8,707 nucleotides of DNA, taken from Capsulimonas sp. (GTDB taxonomy: Bacteria; Armatimonadota; Armatimonadia; Armatimonadales; Capsulimonadaceae). The stretch's first letter is position 1, and every line of letters begins with the position of its first letter. The DNA is taken from contig JAOQAA010000520.1 of the NCBI GenBank assembly GCA_025963815.1, positions 1 to 8,707 of the forward strand, read 5' to 3'. Under the pieces are notes generated by a model, which saw nothing but the letters and a program-made list of their open reading frames with translations, was not told the DNA's origin and made no database searches. The position numbers were made by a program, and so were the translations under genes. Of the stretch, positions 1 through 6,502 are shown piece after piece.

Positions 1-53
1 TCCTCCAGATCCTGCTGTCCGTCAGCGGCGGCGGATCACGCAGCCGCGACTAA
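1..53 (+). CDS. 3' end of an upstream gene (partial, product unknown)
   Basis: One forward frame reads 16 codons, giving LQILLSVSGGGSRSRD, and stops at TAA 51-53. That stop falls 17 bases before a strong intrinsic terminator, which is where the last gene of a transcription unit should end. The next frame over is also open here, but it runs straight through the terminator, so it is less likely. The hydrophobic stretch followed by a Gly/Ser/Arg tail is too short to identify a family. The existence of a gene ending here is an inference from the terminator position. Confidence 0.4.
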   Translation, partial: LQILLSVSGGGSRSRD

Positions 54-70
54 GTTTGTTACGACGATTG

Positions 71-110
71 AAAAAAGGCCGGACTTGCGAAAGCGAGCCC
101 GGCTTTTTTT
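71..110 (+). terminator. Rho-independent terminator
   Basis: The stem GCCGG (78-82) pairs with CCGGC (99-103). It continues through CTTGC/GCGAG around a GAAA tetraloop (89-92), with one A-C mismatch. Seven T's follow at 104-110, and six A's at 71-76 precede the stem, so it could also work on the opposite strand. It closes whatever transcript enters from the left and insulates pyrF. Confidence 0.9.
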
Positions 111-156
111 GTGGACTTTCGCAGGAACGCCACCCCTTGAAGTCGAACAATAGGGC

Positions 157-900
157 ATGTCAAACACAAGCCGTATTCTCCTTCCCCTCGATACCGACAC
201 CGCCGATAAAGCCGTGAACCTCGCCGTGCGTCTCAAAGATGATGTCGCCGGATTCAAAGTCGGCCTTGAACTGATCAACGCCGCCGGGTTCGATGTCTTC
301 GAGCGCATCTATGACGCCGCTGGCAAAGACGCCAAGATCTTCTACGACTGCAAGTTTCATGATATTCCCAACACCGTCGCCGGCGCGTCGCGTGCGGCGG
401 CGAAGCGTGGCGTCTGGATGTTCAATGTGCATGCTTCTGGTGGCTCGGCCATGATGCAGGCCGCCGTGCAGGGCGCGACGCAGGGTGCGGAGGCAGGCGG
501 CTTCGCTAAGAAGCCACTGGTGCTGGCGGTCACGATTTTGACGAGTATCGCACCCGAAGTGCTGTCGGGCGAACTGGGCGTCGAGCGCTCGCTGAAGGAT
601 CATGTTGTGAGCCTTGCGCGGCTGGCGCAGGATAGCGGATGCGATGGCATTGTGGCGTCACCGCATGAGATCGCCGCCATTCGAGAGGCATGCGGTCCGG
701 ACTTTGTGCTGGTGATCCCGGGCGTGCGTCCTGCCGGCGCGGACGTTGGCGATCAGAAGCGTGTGATGACGCCCGGCGAAGCGGTCGCCCTGGGCGCCGA
801 TTATCTGGTGGTCGGTCGTCCTGTTTATGGCGCTCCCGATCCCAGCGCCGCCGCGAAGGCGATCAACGCGGAAGCGGACGCCGCGCGGAACAATGCCTGA
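157..900 (+). CDS. pyrF: Orotidine 5'-phosphate decarboxylase
   Basis: This cytoplasmic enzyme converts orotidine 5'-monophosphate to UMP, the last step of de novo pyrimidine synthesis. The 247-residue length fits bacterial family members. The TIM-barrel landmarks are all present: LPLDTD near residues 9-14 (first ligand Asp), FKVG with Lys34, the catalytic block DCKFHDIPNTV at 64-74 (Asp64, Lys66, Asp69), IPGVRP at 187-192, and VVGRP at 218-222, whose Arg221 should bind the phosphate. The ATG at 157 is the only start that keeps the first strand. It has no good Shine-Dalgarno sequence (AGGG ends one base before it), so initiation may be weak or leaderless. An intrinsic terminator lies just upstream, so the gene probably has its own promoter, although I see no clear one. 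No other pyr gene is in the window. Confidence 0.96.
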   Translation: MSNTSRILLPLDTDTADKAVNLAVRLKDDVAGFKVGLELINAAGFDVFERIYDAAGKDAKIFYDCKFHDIPNTVAGASRAAAKRGVWMFNVHASGGSAMMQAAVQGATQGAEAGGFAKKPLVLAVTILTSIAPEVLSGELGVERSLKDHVVSLARLAQDSGCDGIVASPHEIAAIREACGPDFVLVIPGVRPAGADVGDQKRVMTPGEAVALGADYLVVGRPVYGAPDPSAAAKAINAEADAARNNA

Positions 901-912
901 GTTCTGCTCGTC

Positions 913-944
913 CGGTAAGTATGAATGAACCGATTTACTTACCG
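913..944. repeat. Perfect 9-bp inverted repeat between pyrF and the DUF5666-like gene
   Basis: CGGTAAGTA (913-921) is the exact reverse complement of TACTTACCG (936-944), with a 14-base spacer. No T-run follows, so it is not an ordinary terminator. It ends five bases before the GGAGA ribosome site of the next gene, so it could be a leader hairpin or an operator. It also covers an alternative in-frame ATG at 921, which argues for the later start at 960. Confidence 0.6.
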
Positions 945-959
945 ACACGGAGAACGCGT

Positions 960-1973
960 ATGTGGAAAACGTGGACCGTCGCCGCGCTGGCGCTCAGCTG
1001 TCTTGGAATGGCCGTTGCCGCCGCGCCCACGCCGGCCCGCGCGGCGCAAAGTGACAGCGACTATCCCTATCAGGGGCAGGAAGACTTTCACGTCGACGGT
1101 CGGATCGACAAAGTCGACTCGGAGCGTGACACCATTGTTGTGATCAGCGACAAAGGGCGCTCTTACACCGTCGACACGACCGACACGAAGATCCGTCTGC
1201 CGCGCAGCAAACGCGACGCCGAGACCGGGGACCTCGTTCCGGATATGCGGGTCAGCATTGATGGACGTTTGCTCTCGGACAATATCCTTGCGGCCAGCAC
1301 GCTGAACGTCCTGCCGGCGCAGCCCGGCCGTGGCATCGACCCGGTCGATCCCGCGCCGGCGAGGCCGGATACTCCGCCACCGCCGTCTTCGTCATCTTCC
1401 CGCTCTCGTACCTATCGTCAGCAGCCGATTGAAATGCGCGGTACGGTCGTGAAGGTCGATGACGACCACGGCCGGCTCGTCATCCGAATCAACGACCACG
1501 AGCGCACCGTCGCCGTCGATGACCGGACCGACTTGCGCGGAGTGCCGGGCGGTGACGAAAACCATATCGGCGTCAGCATCGGCGACCGACTGACCGTGCG
1601 CGGCCTGCTGCGCTCTGATGGCGTTGTCTATGCGAATGCGCTCAGCCTTGGCCGAGTGATCGGCGGCGCTCTGCCCAGCAATGGAAGCGACGACCCGCAG
1701 ACATCCGGCAATCAGAACGACGATCATCTTCTGATCGGCCGCGTTACTCAGACCAGCAATCGCCTGAACTCTCGAGACTTAAAGGTTCACATTGCGGGGA
1801 GCCAGGATGTGAAGGTCATCGTGCCGAGCGGTATTCCCATTCTGCGCGACCGCAAGCGAATCTCGGTGCACGATCTGACCAAGACCGATACGATCCGTGT
1901 GATGGGCGAATACGACGGGGATGAGTTCCGGGCGGATAAGATTGAGGTCGTTTCGGCGGTGTACGAGGAGTGA
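960..1973 (+). CDS. Exported protein with three tandem DUF5666-like domains
   Basis: The 337-residue product begins with a clear signal peptide, MWKTW then a hydrophobic core to about residue 22, with likely cleavage after ARA near residue 28. The mature part holds three copies of one beta-rich unit at about 43-118, 157-230 and 256-331. Each starts with a G-x-V/I-x-x-V strand (DGRIDKVD, RGTVVKVD, IGRVTQT). Each has a middle acidic/Thr strand and ends with a V-x-G-x-x-x-x-(D)-G-x-x-x-A strand (VSIDGRLLSDNILAA, LTVRGLLRSDGVVYA, IRVMGEYDGDEFRA). This is the pattern of DUF5666-type OB-like repeats. A Pro/Ser-rich linker fills 120-156. Its function is unknown; it is probably an extracytoplasmic binding or scaffold protein. 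The ATG at 960 has GGAGA six bases upstream. The frame is open back to 690, but that part overlaps pyrF and is not coding. It may be co-transcribed with pyrF, 59 bases upstream. Confidence 0.85.
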   Translation: MWKTWTVAALALSCLGMAVAAAPTPARAAQSDSDYPYQGQEDFHVDGRIDKVDSERDTIVVISDKGRSYTVDTTDTKIRLPRSKRDAETGDLVPDMRVSIDGRLLSDNILAASTLNVLPAQPGRGIDPVDPAPARPDTPPPPSSSSSRSRTYRQQPIEMRGTVVKVDDDHGRLVIRINDHERTVAVDDRTDLRGVPGGDENHIGVSIGDRLTVRGLLRSDGVVYANALSLGRVIGGALPSNGSDDPQTSGNQNDDHLLIGRVTQTSNRLNSRDLKVHIAGSQDVKVIVPSGIPILRDRKRISVHDLTKTDTIRVMGEYDGDEFRADKIEVVSAVYEE

Positions 1974-1996
1974 CCTATCCCCGGCGTTTGCGCCCT

Positions 1997-2158
1997 CCCG
2001 TATGACCCACCCCGGCGCTTCGCGCCACCCCTCCCTTGAAGCAGGGAAGGGTTAGAAAGAGATTCTCGGACGAAAGCCGCCTGCGACAACAAAATCCTAA
2101 TTACCCTTCCCTGCTTCAAGGGAGGGGTGGCGCGAAGCGCCGGGGTAGGTCATACGGG
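1997..2158. repeat. Large palindrome (56-nt arms) between convergent genes, REP-like
   Basis: The left arm 1997-2052 and right arm 2103-2158 are reverse complements over 56 positions with one mismatch (2008 against 2147). They enclose a 50-base unique loop. Each arm contains the small palindrome GGCGC-TTC-GCGCC and a CCCTCCCTTGAAGCAGGG block. Shorter, degraded echoes flank it, CCGGCGTTTGCGCCCTCCC just left (1980-1998) and CGGCC-GAA-GGCCG just right (2160-2172). A related copy follows the deacetylase gene at 8452-8511. The position between two converging 3' ends suits a bidirectional transcription stop or mRNA-end protector. The structure also fits a non-autonomous mobile repeat. No transposase is nearby. 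Confidence 0.9.
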
Positions 2159-2184
2159 GCGGCCGAAGGCCGGAACTTGGTCTC

Positions 2185-3303
2185 TTACGCCGCGATCCAC
2201 TCCGCCGCAGAACCCAGCGGGAGGCCGAACTCCTGCGCCACGGTCGGCAGGAACATCTTGCCGTCGGCCACGCTCAGGCCGAGCGCGAGGCCGGCGTCGT
2301 CGCGCAAGGCCTGCTTCACGCCCTTGTTCGCCAGGGAGAGCAGGTAGGGGAAGGTGGCGTTGGTCAGGGCGTAGGTCGAGGATGCCGGGACGGCGCCGGG
2401 GATATTGGCGACGCCGTAGTGGATGACGTCATCGACGGTGAAGACTGGAACGGCGTGCGTGGTTGGGTGCATGGATTCGATACAGCCGCCCTGATCCACG
2501 GCGACGTCCACAATCACAGAGCCGGGCTTCATGCGCTGGAGGTCCGCGACGGAGACCAAGATGGGCGCCCTTTCGCCCTTGATTAAGACCGCGCCGATAA
2601 CGACGTCGGCGGTCGGCAGGATCTCACGGATGTGCAGTGGGTTGGAGAAGTAGGTGGTGACATTCGCGGGGAGTACGTCGTCCAAGTAGCGCAGGCGCTC
2701 CAGGTCGATGTCCATGATCGTCACGTTCGCGCCCATGCCGGCCGCGATCTTCGCCGAGTTGATGCCGACCACGCCGCCGCCCAGGATCACCACATGCGCC
2801 GCCGGTACGCCCGGCACGCCGCCGAGCAGAATTCCCCGGCCACCCTGCGGCTTCTCCAGGTACTTTGCCGCCTCCTGCACCGCCATCTTGCCCGCGATCT
2901 CGGACATTGGGGTCAGCAGGGGGAGGGTGCGGCGCTTGTCTTCCACCGTCTCATACGCAACACAAATCCCGCCGCAATTTACCATCGCTTCGGAAAGTTC
3001 GCGCGAAGCCGCGAAGTGGTAGTACGTGAACAGCGTTTGTCCGGGCTTGAACAGAGCCCATTCCTGCGCCTGAGGCTCTTTGACCTTCACGACGATATCC
3101 GCGACCGCCCACACTTCTTCCGCAGTCTCCACCAAAATCCCGCCGGCGGCGGTGTATTCGGAGTCCTGGATACTGGTGCCCAGTCCCGCGCCAGCCTCCA
3201 CGGTGACGGTATGGCCTGCGCGGACCAAACTCTCGACACCAGAAGGGACGACGGCGACACGGTTTTCGTTGTTCTTAATTTCGCGAACGACTCCGATATT
3301 CAA
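2185..3303 (-). CDS. ald: Alanine dehydrogenase (NAD-dependent)
   Basis: It reversibly converts L-alanine, water and NAD+ to pyruvate, ammonia and NADH in the cytoplasm. The 372-residue length is standard. The known active-site residues appear at the family's usual numbers: Arg15 (NENRVA) and Lys75 (VKVKE) for substrate, His96 (YYHFA), Met133 (TPMSE) and Asp270 (VAVDQGG). The Rossmann motif ILGGGVVG ends at residue 180, and Asp198 (MDID) is placed to bind the NAD ribose, so NAD rather than NADP is expected. The start is a TTG at 3303-3301, preceded by AGAAAGG nine bases upstream; there is no in-frame ATG that keeps MNIGVVREIK. It is convergent with the DUF5666-like gene and divergent from the ABC operon, and appears to be transcribed alone, possibly from the promoter at 3426-3454. 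Confidence 0.97.
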   Translation of the reverse strand: MNIGVVREIKNNENRVAVVPSGVESLVRAGHTVTVEAGAGLGTSIQDSEYTAAGGILVETAEEVWAVADIVVKVKEPQAQEWALFKPGQTLFTYYHFAASRELSEAMVNCGGICVAYETVEDKRRTLPLLTPMSEIAGKMAVQEAAKYLEKPQGGRGILLGGVPGVPAAHVVILGGGVVGINSAKIAAGMGANVTIMDIDLERLRYLDDVLPANVTTYFSNPLHIREILPTADVVIGAVLIKGERAPILVSVADLQRMKPGSVIVDVAVDQGGCIESMHPTTHAVPVFTVDDVIHYGVANIPGAVPASSTYALTNATFPYLLSLANKGVKQALRDDAGLALGLSVADGKMFLPTVAQEFGLPLGSAAEWIAA

Positions 3304-3425
3304 ATGAGCAAACCTTTCTCTAACCTAAGAGCGAACATTCTGAGGAGAATGGAAATGAATGGGATGGGCGACGGCTCCCGTTTTACGGCGAAGATCCGCC
3401 TCACAACGCCATTTTACTTGCATGG

Positions 3426-3454
3426 GATACAAAAACTATTATGGGAAATGTCAA
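3426..3454 (-). promoter_or_regulatory. Possible ald promoter
   Basis: Read on the minus strand, a perfect TTGACA (3454-3449) is followed after 17 bases by TGTATC (3431-3426), which matches the -10 consensus at only three positions. The start of transcription would be near 3419, giving a leader of about 115 bases before the TTG start of ald. Confidence 0.35.
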
Positions 3455-3529
3455 AGGCCAGTACAAAAAATATCAGAGTGAAAAAACTGCGATCTTTCTC
3501 AACTAGGAAACGACCATAGAGTCCGCTGC

Positions 3530-3566
3530 GAATTCAGTGAATTCAATATCTTGAGATGGGTATAAT
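3530..3566 (+). promoter_or_regulatory. Candidate ABC-operon promoter with palindromic operator
   Basis: A perfect TATAAT at 3561-3566 lies 22 bases before the AAGGA ribosome site (3588-3592). There is no good -35; TGAATT at 3538-3543 has the right 17-base spacing but a poor match. That position falls inside GAATTC-AGT-GAATTC (3530-3544), a perfect inverted repeat of two GAATTC sites. A repressor or activator bound there would sit on the -35 region. The operator role is inferred. Confidence 0.5.
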
Positions 3567-3643
3567 GGCAGTGCCGACTGTTCTGGGAAGGACCATTCAC
3601 CATCGCACGCCCACTCTCGCCGCTAACTTATTTCCGACGGAAT

Positions 3644-4747
3644 TTGAACCGTACTCTGCCTCTCGGCTTCGTGATCATCTTGTCGGTGTTTTTGATCGCT
3701 TCCGTGGTGACGATCGTCAACTCGATCGACCTGACTGTCCTGACAATCTACAACTACACACGCGTGTTTACGCCGGTAATACCACGCTCCGGACATCTGC
3801 ATGTCAACCCCGCCGTTCAGAAACAGATCAAAGCCTATCCTGAGACCGAGCGAGTCATTGACAACAGCTCGTTCTTCTTCAATATCAACACCGTTTTTGG
3901 ACGGGTCCCATTCGCCTGCTTCGGCGTTTCCGACGACGACCGCGCCTATCTGATCGCGCGCGGTCACGACCGACTGACCAGCGGGCGAATGCCGGAAGCC
4001 GGCAAGCCTGAAGCGGTGATTTCCGAGGGGATCGCGCGCAACCGTAAACTCAAGCTCGGCGACGTGCTTGCGAGCCCCACCGATACCGGCGCGCTCGTCA
4101 GCGTTCCCGTTCCCGTTCATGTGGTCGGCATTTTGTCCGGTCCGACATGGTGCTCGTTTACTTCGAAAGAGTTTACGGACAATGCGCTGCCGCTGGTGCC
4201 GCATTCCCTTCTGGTGACGACGCGCGGCGCCGCACAGACCGAGCAAATCACCTTTGGGGACAAGCTGTTCAATCAGCTCGACAAAGTACAGACCCAGGTG
4301 TTCTCGTTCAACTCGCTCGTGAAGGATCTGCGCTCCTCGCTGGCGTCCATGTATATGATCATGGGGATGGTGAACGGCATGGTTATCTTCGTCGTCGCAC
4401 TGATGGCGGGGATGCTGTCCAATATTTATTTTACGCAGCGCATCAGTGAGTTCGCCGTTTTGTCGGCGATCGGCCTGCGACGCAGCGTCCTAATCTGGCA
4501 CGCGATCTCCGAAACGGCGATTTTGACGACCATCGGCTGGATCGCGGGCGTAATCGTCAATTACACGATCCTGAGCGTCCTGCGGGGGCGCATCTTCGAG
4601 CCGCGCGGCATGCTGATCAACCCAGGGGATTTGTTTGCGTATGCATACACGCTGCCCATTCCTGTCTGCATCACGCTGTTTGCAGTGGCGACGATTACTT
4701 ACCGTTTGTCGCGCCTGGACCCGGTGACGATTATTGAAAGGCGATGA
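3644..4747 (+). CDS. FtsX/MacB-type ABC transporter permease
   Basis: The membrane subunit of an ABC system, paired with the ATPase that follows. The 367 residues show one transmembrane helix at about 8-30 and a large extracytoplasmic domain at 31-235. That domain carries the MacB-PCD-like stretch SGRMPEAGKPEAVISEG near 113-129. Three C-terminal helices follow at about 238-262, 289-312 and 331-353. The cytoplasmic coupling segment QRISEFAVLSAIGLRR (265-280) and the ending LDPVTIIERR are typical of the FtsX family. The first conventional start is TTG 3644, which has no usable ribosome site. The frame is open upstream to 3566, and an ATC at 3602 has AAGGA nine bases before it. From there the product would begin (M)ARPLSPLTYFRRNLNRTL, the kind of N-terminus the family has. 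The true start is therefore uncertain. The substrate is unknown; such permeases handle lipoproteins, lipids or peptides by mechanotransmission. Confidence 0.9.
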   Translation: MNRTLPLGFVIILSVFLIASVVTIVNSIDLTVLTIYNYTRVFTPVIPRSGHLHVNPAVQKQIKAYPETERVIDNSSFFFNINTVFGRVPFACFGVSDDDRAYLIARGHDRLTSGRMPEAGKPEAVISEGIARNRKLKLGDVLASPTDTGALVSVPVPVHVVGILSGPTWCSFTSKEFTDNALPLVPHSLLVTTRGAAQTEQITFGDKLFNQLDKVQTQVFSFNSLVKDLRSSLASMYMIMGMVNGMVIFVVALMAGMLSNIYFTQRISEFAVLSAIGLRRSVLIWHAISETAILTTIGWIAGVIVNYTILSVLRGRIFEPRGMLINPGDLFAYAYTLPIPVCITLFAVATITYRLSRLDPVTIIERR

Positions 4748-4751
4748 TCCG

Positions 4752-5483
4752 TTGACCGATTTGCTGACGACCGAAAAAATTTCTTTGGTATATAGCGATG
4801 GAGACCGAAACACTTACGCCCTTCGCGACGTTACTATTCAGATACCTGACCGAAAATTCATCGGGATCATGGGGCCGTCCGGTTCTGGGAAGTCTTCGCT
4901 GCTTTATATTTTAAGCGGATTGAAGCGACCGACCGGTGGGGAGGTCAGACTAAAAGAGTATTCGTATGCCGGCCGGCCGGACCGGGAGCTAGTCGACCTG
5001 CGCCGTACGCGCTTTGGCTTCGTATTCCAGCAGCCGTATCTGCTCGTTTGGCAGACGGCCATGGAGAATGTTCTGATGGGCGCTCCCGATCTTCATGATG
5101 AGGCGAGGCGCAAAGCGCAGACATATTTCGACCAGCTCGGGATCGCGCGCCTGCAGAATAAGCTGCCCTCGCAGCTCTCCGGCGGCGAAAAGCAGCGGGT
5201 GTGCGTCGCCCGCGCCATGATGAACGATCCGGATATTATCTTTGCCGATGAGCCCACGGCGTCGCTGGACCATACCAACGGCCGACTTGTAATCGACCTC
5301 TTGTCGGCATACCGTGAGCGCGGCACGGTAATTGTCGTTACGCACGACCCGGAGATGCTGACAGGCGCCGATTCCATTCTGATGATGCGCGACGGCGAAA
5401 GCCAGGGATGGGTGACGCCGGACGCTCTCGCCGAGGCCGGAACGAAGAGTAAGACGATCTCATTGGGTGACAGCAGACCATGA
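4752..5483 (+). CDS. ABC transporter ATP-binding protein (LolD/MacB type)
   Basis: The cytoplasmic ATPase that powers the permease encoded just upstream. Numbered from the TTG at 4752 (243 residues), it has Walker A GPSGSGKSS at 41-49, a Q-loop in VFQQPYLL (Gln93/94), signature LSGGEKQR at 142-149, Walker B IIFADEP with Glu167, D-loop SLD at 171-173 and switch His198. All catalytic residues are intact. The NTYALRDV lead-in and the FGFVFQQPYLL stretch are typical of the MacB/LolD/FtsE branch. I chose TTG 4752 (MTDLLTTEKISLVY) because AAAGG lies ten bases upstream and the permease stop is only four bases before it. An earlier in-frame TTG at 4734 would overlap the permease end. The stop overlaps the next gene's ATG (ATGA), indicating translational coupling. 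Confidence 0.95.
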   Translation: MTDLLTTEKISLVYSDGDRNTYALRDVTIQIPDRKFIGIMGPSGSGKSSLLYILSGLKRPTGGEVRLKEYSYAGRPDRELVDLRRTRFGFVFQQPYLLVWQTAMENVLMGAPDLHDEARRKAQTYFDQLGIARLQNKLPSQLSGGEKQRVCVARAMMNDPDIIFADEPTASLDHTNGRLVIDLLSAYRERGTVIVVTHDPEMLTGADSILMMRDGESQGWVTPDALAEAGTKSKTISLGDSRP

Positions 5484-6433
5484 CGGAATTAGAGCAGACG
5501 CGGTCTGTCGTCCAGCGCCCTGAGGACTTTGACGATTTCTGGCGCGAGACGATGGCGGAGATCGACGAAACGCCGATCGTCTGGATGAGGACGCCTTCAG
5601 ACTTCACCGCCGAAGGGTACGTGTTGGAGACCCTGGAGTTTGCGTCGCTGGGCGGCGTGACCGTCTCCGGCTGGCTTGCCGTTCCCCACGATCTCAGCGA
5701 AGCGCCGCTGCCCGGGTTCCTCTGGCTGCCGGGGTATTCGCACGGCAATCCGCCGCCAGGTTCCGAGAGCCTCTACGCGGGCGTCGTGACCCTGGGGCTT
5801 AACGTCCACGGCAATCCGCCGGACACGCCGTATGTGCATCCTAGCACACAGGGCCGCGATTATATCGCCGACGGGATCGACGACCCGAAGACATATATTT
5901 TTCGGGCGATCGTCGCGCACTGCCTGCGCGCGTTTGATGTGCTGGCGCGTCAGGATGAGATCGATCCGAAGCGCGTGATTGTTGGCGGTATGAGCCAGGG
6001 TGGGGGATTGGCGCTGATTGCGGCGGCCCTCAAGCGGGAAACCGCATGGCTCTGCCTGGCCGACATGCCCTGGCTTTCGGACCTGGACCGGGCGCTGTCT
6101 TTGATTGATCGCGAACGGTATCAAAAGTTTCCGCAACTTTCTGTACCGGACAAGCGTCTAATCATTGAGCAGTACGCGGAGGCGCATCCGGAGCGGCGAG
6201 AAGCTGTCTTTCGTACCTATCGCTACTTTGATCCGCTGTCGCATGCGGGAAATATCGCCTGCCCGACGCAAATGAGCGCCGGTGGCCGAGACCCGTCGTG
6301 CCGGCCGCCGACGATCTACGCGGTCTATAATGAGATCCCAGCGGAGAAAGAAATGCTTTATTTGCCGACAACCGGCCATCAAATCGTTCCCGCCATGCAT
6401 ACGGCGCACGAGAAGTGGGTAAATTCGCACTGA
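5480..6433 (+). CDS. Divergent acetyl-xylan-esterase-like (AXE1/CE7) alpha/beta hydrolase
   Basis: A 317-residue serine hydrolase, third gene of the ABC operon, with its ATG overlapping the ATPase stop. The nucleophile elbow GGMSQGGG puts Ser172 in the catalytic position. Asp271 (GGRDPSCRPPT) and His300 (TTGH) complete the triad. The N-terminal RPEDFDDFWRETMAE (13-27), the FRTYRYFDPLSHAGNIACPT segment and the DPSCRPPTIYAVYNEI stretch are characteristic of the AXE1 family, which removes acetyl groups from xylo-oligosaccharides and cephalosporin C. Two usual CE7 marks are altered: the RGQG motif is replaced by HGNP (110-113), and the Glu after the catalytic His is Gln301. I see no signal peptide, so it should act in the cytoplasm. 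Its substrate may differ from classical CE7 enzymes. Coupling to an ABC pair suggests it modifies the transported molecule. Confidence 0.85.
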   Translation: MTELEQTRSVVQRPEDFDDFWRETMAEIDETPIVWMRTPSDFTAEGYVLETLEFASLGGVTVSGWLAVPHDLSEAPLPGFLWLPGYSHGNPPPGSESLYAGVVTLGLNVHGNPPDTPYVHPSTQGRDYIADGIDDPKTYIFRAIVAHCLRAFDVLARQDEIDPKRVIVGGMSQGGGLALIAAALKRETAWLCLADMPWLSDLDRALSLIDRERYQKFPQLSVPDKRLIIEQYAEAHPERREAVFRTYRYFDPLSHAGNIACPTQMSAGGRDPSCRPPTIYAVYNEIPAEKEMLYLPTTGHQIVPAMHTAHEKWVNSH

Positions 6434-6502
6434 AACCGAATACGAACGCTTTCATAAGAACAATGGAACTGCAAGCACGCGAATAGCGGGATGAGGAGGA
6501 CA

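Larger units (their letters stand above)
3304..3601. other. Divergent intergenic region between ald and the ABC operon
   Basis: About 300 bases without a convincing gene. It is A/T-richer than its surroundings, especially 3425-3515. On the minus strand it holds the ald ribosome site and a possible ald promoter. On the plus strand it holds a double GAATTC palindrome, a TATAAT element and the AAGGA ribosome site of the permease. The long plus-strand frame that crosses it comes from the ald antisense and is not supported. Confidence 0.7.

Noticed and set aside
690..959. Forward N-terminal extension of the DUF5666-like frame, overlapping pyrF
   Set aside because: It lies out of frame within a confident pyrF gene. 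The ATG at 960 has a good ribosome site and begins a clean signal peptide.
1787..2347. Two opposing frames that both begin MKQGRV
   Set aside because: The identical starts come from the two arms of the palindrome being reverse complements. They are not two related genes.
2632..3519. 295-residue plus-strand frame opposite ald
   Set aside because: It is antisense to a fully motif-supported alanine dehydrogenase, has Arg/His-rich composition with no domain, and runs on into A/T-rich intergenic DNA.
3555..3604. Imperfect hairpin GATGG..AATGG / CCATT..CCATC around the permease ribosome site
   Set aside because: The left arm overlaps the TATAAT element and so would lie upstream of the transcript start. 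The stem is also interrupted by an unequal internal loop.
3556..3843. Alternative forward frame starting ATGGGTATAATGGC before the permease
   Set aside because: The ATG overlaps the -10 element, the product has no family features, and it runs out of frame through the first transmembrane helix of the permease. I considered a frameshift in the permease, but its own frame is open across the region.
5480..6433. Toxin, defence or peptide-export system made from the ABC pair plus hydrolase
   Set aside because: I see no immunity gene, precursor peptide or defence domain nearby. The hydrolase is closest to sugar esterases, so a defence reading is not supported.
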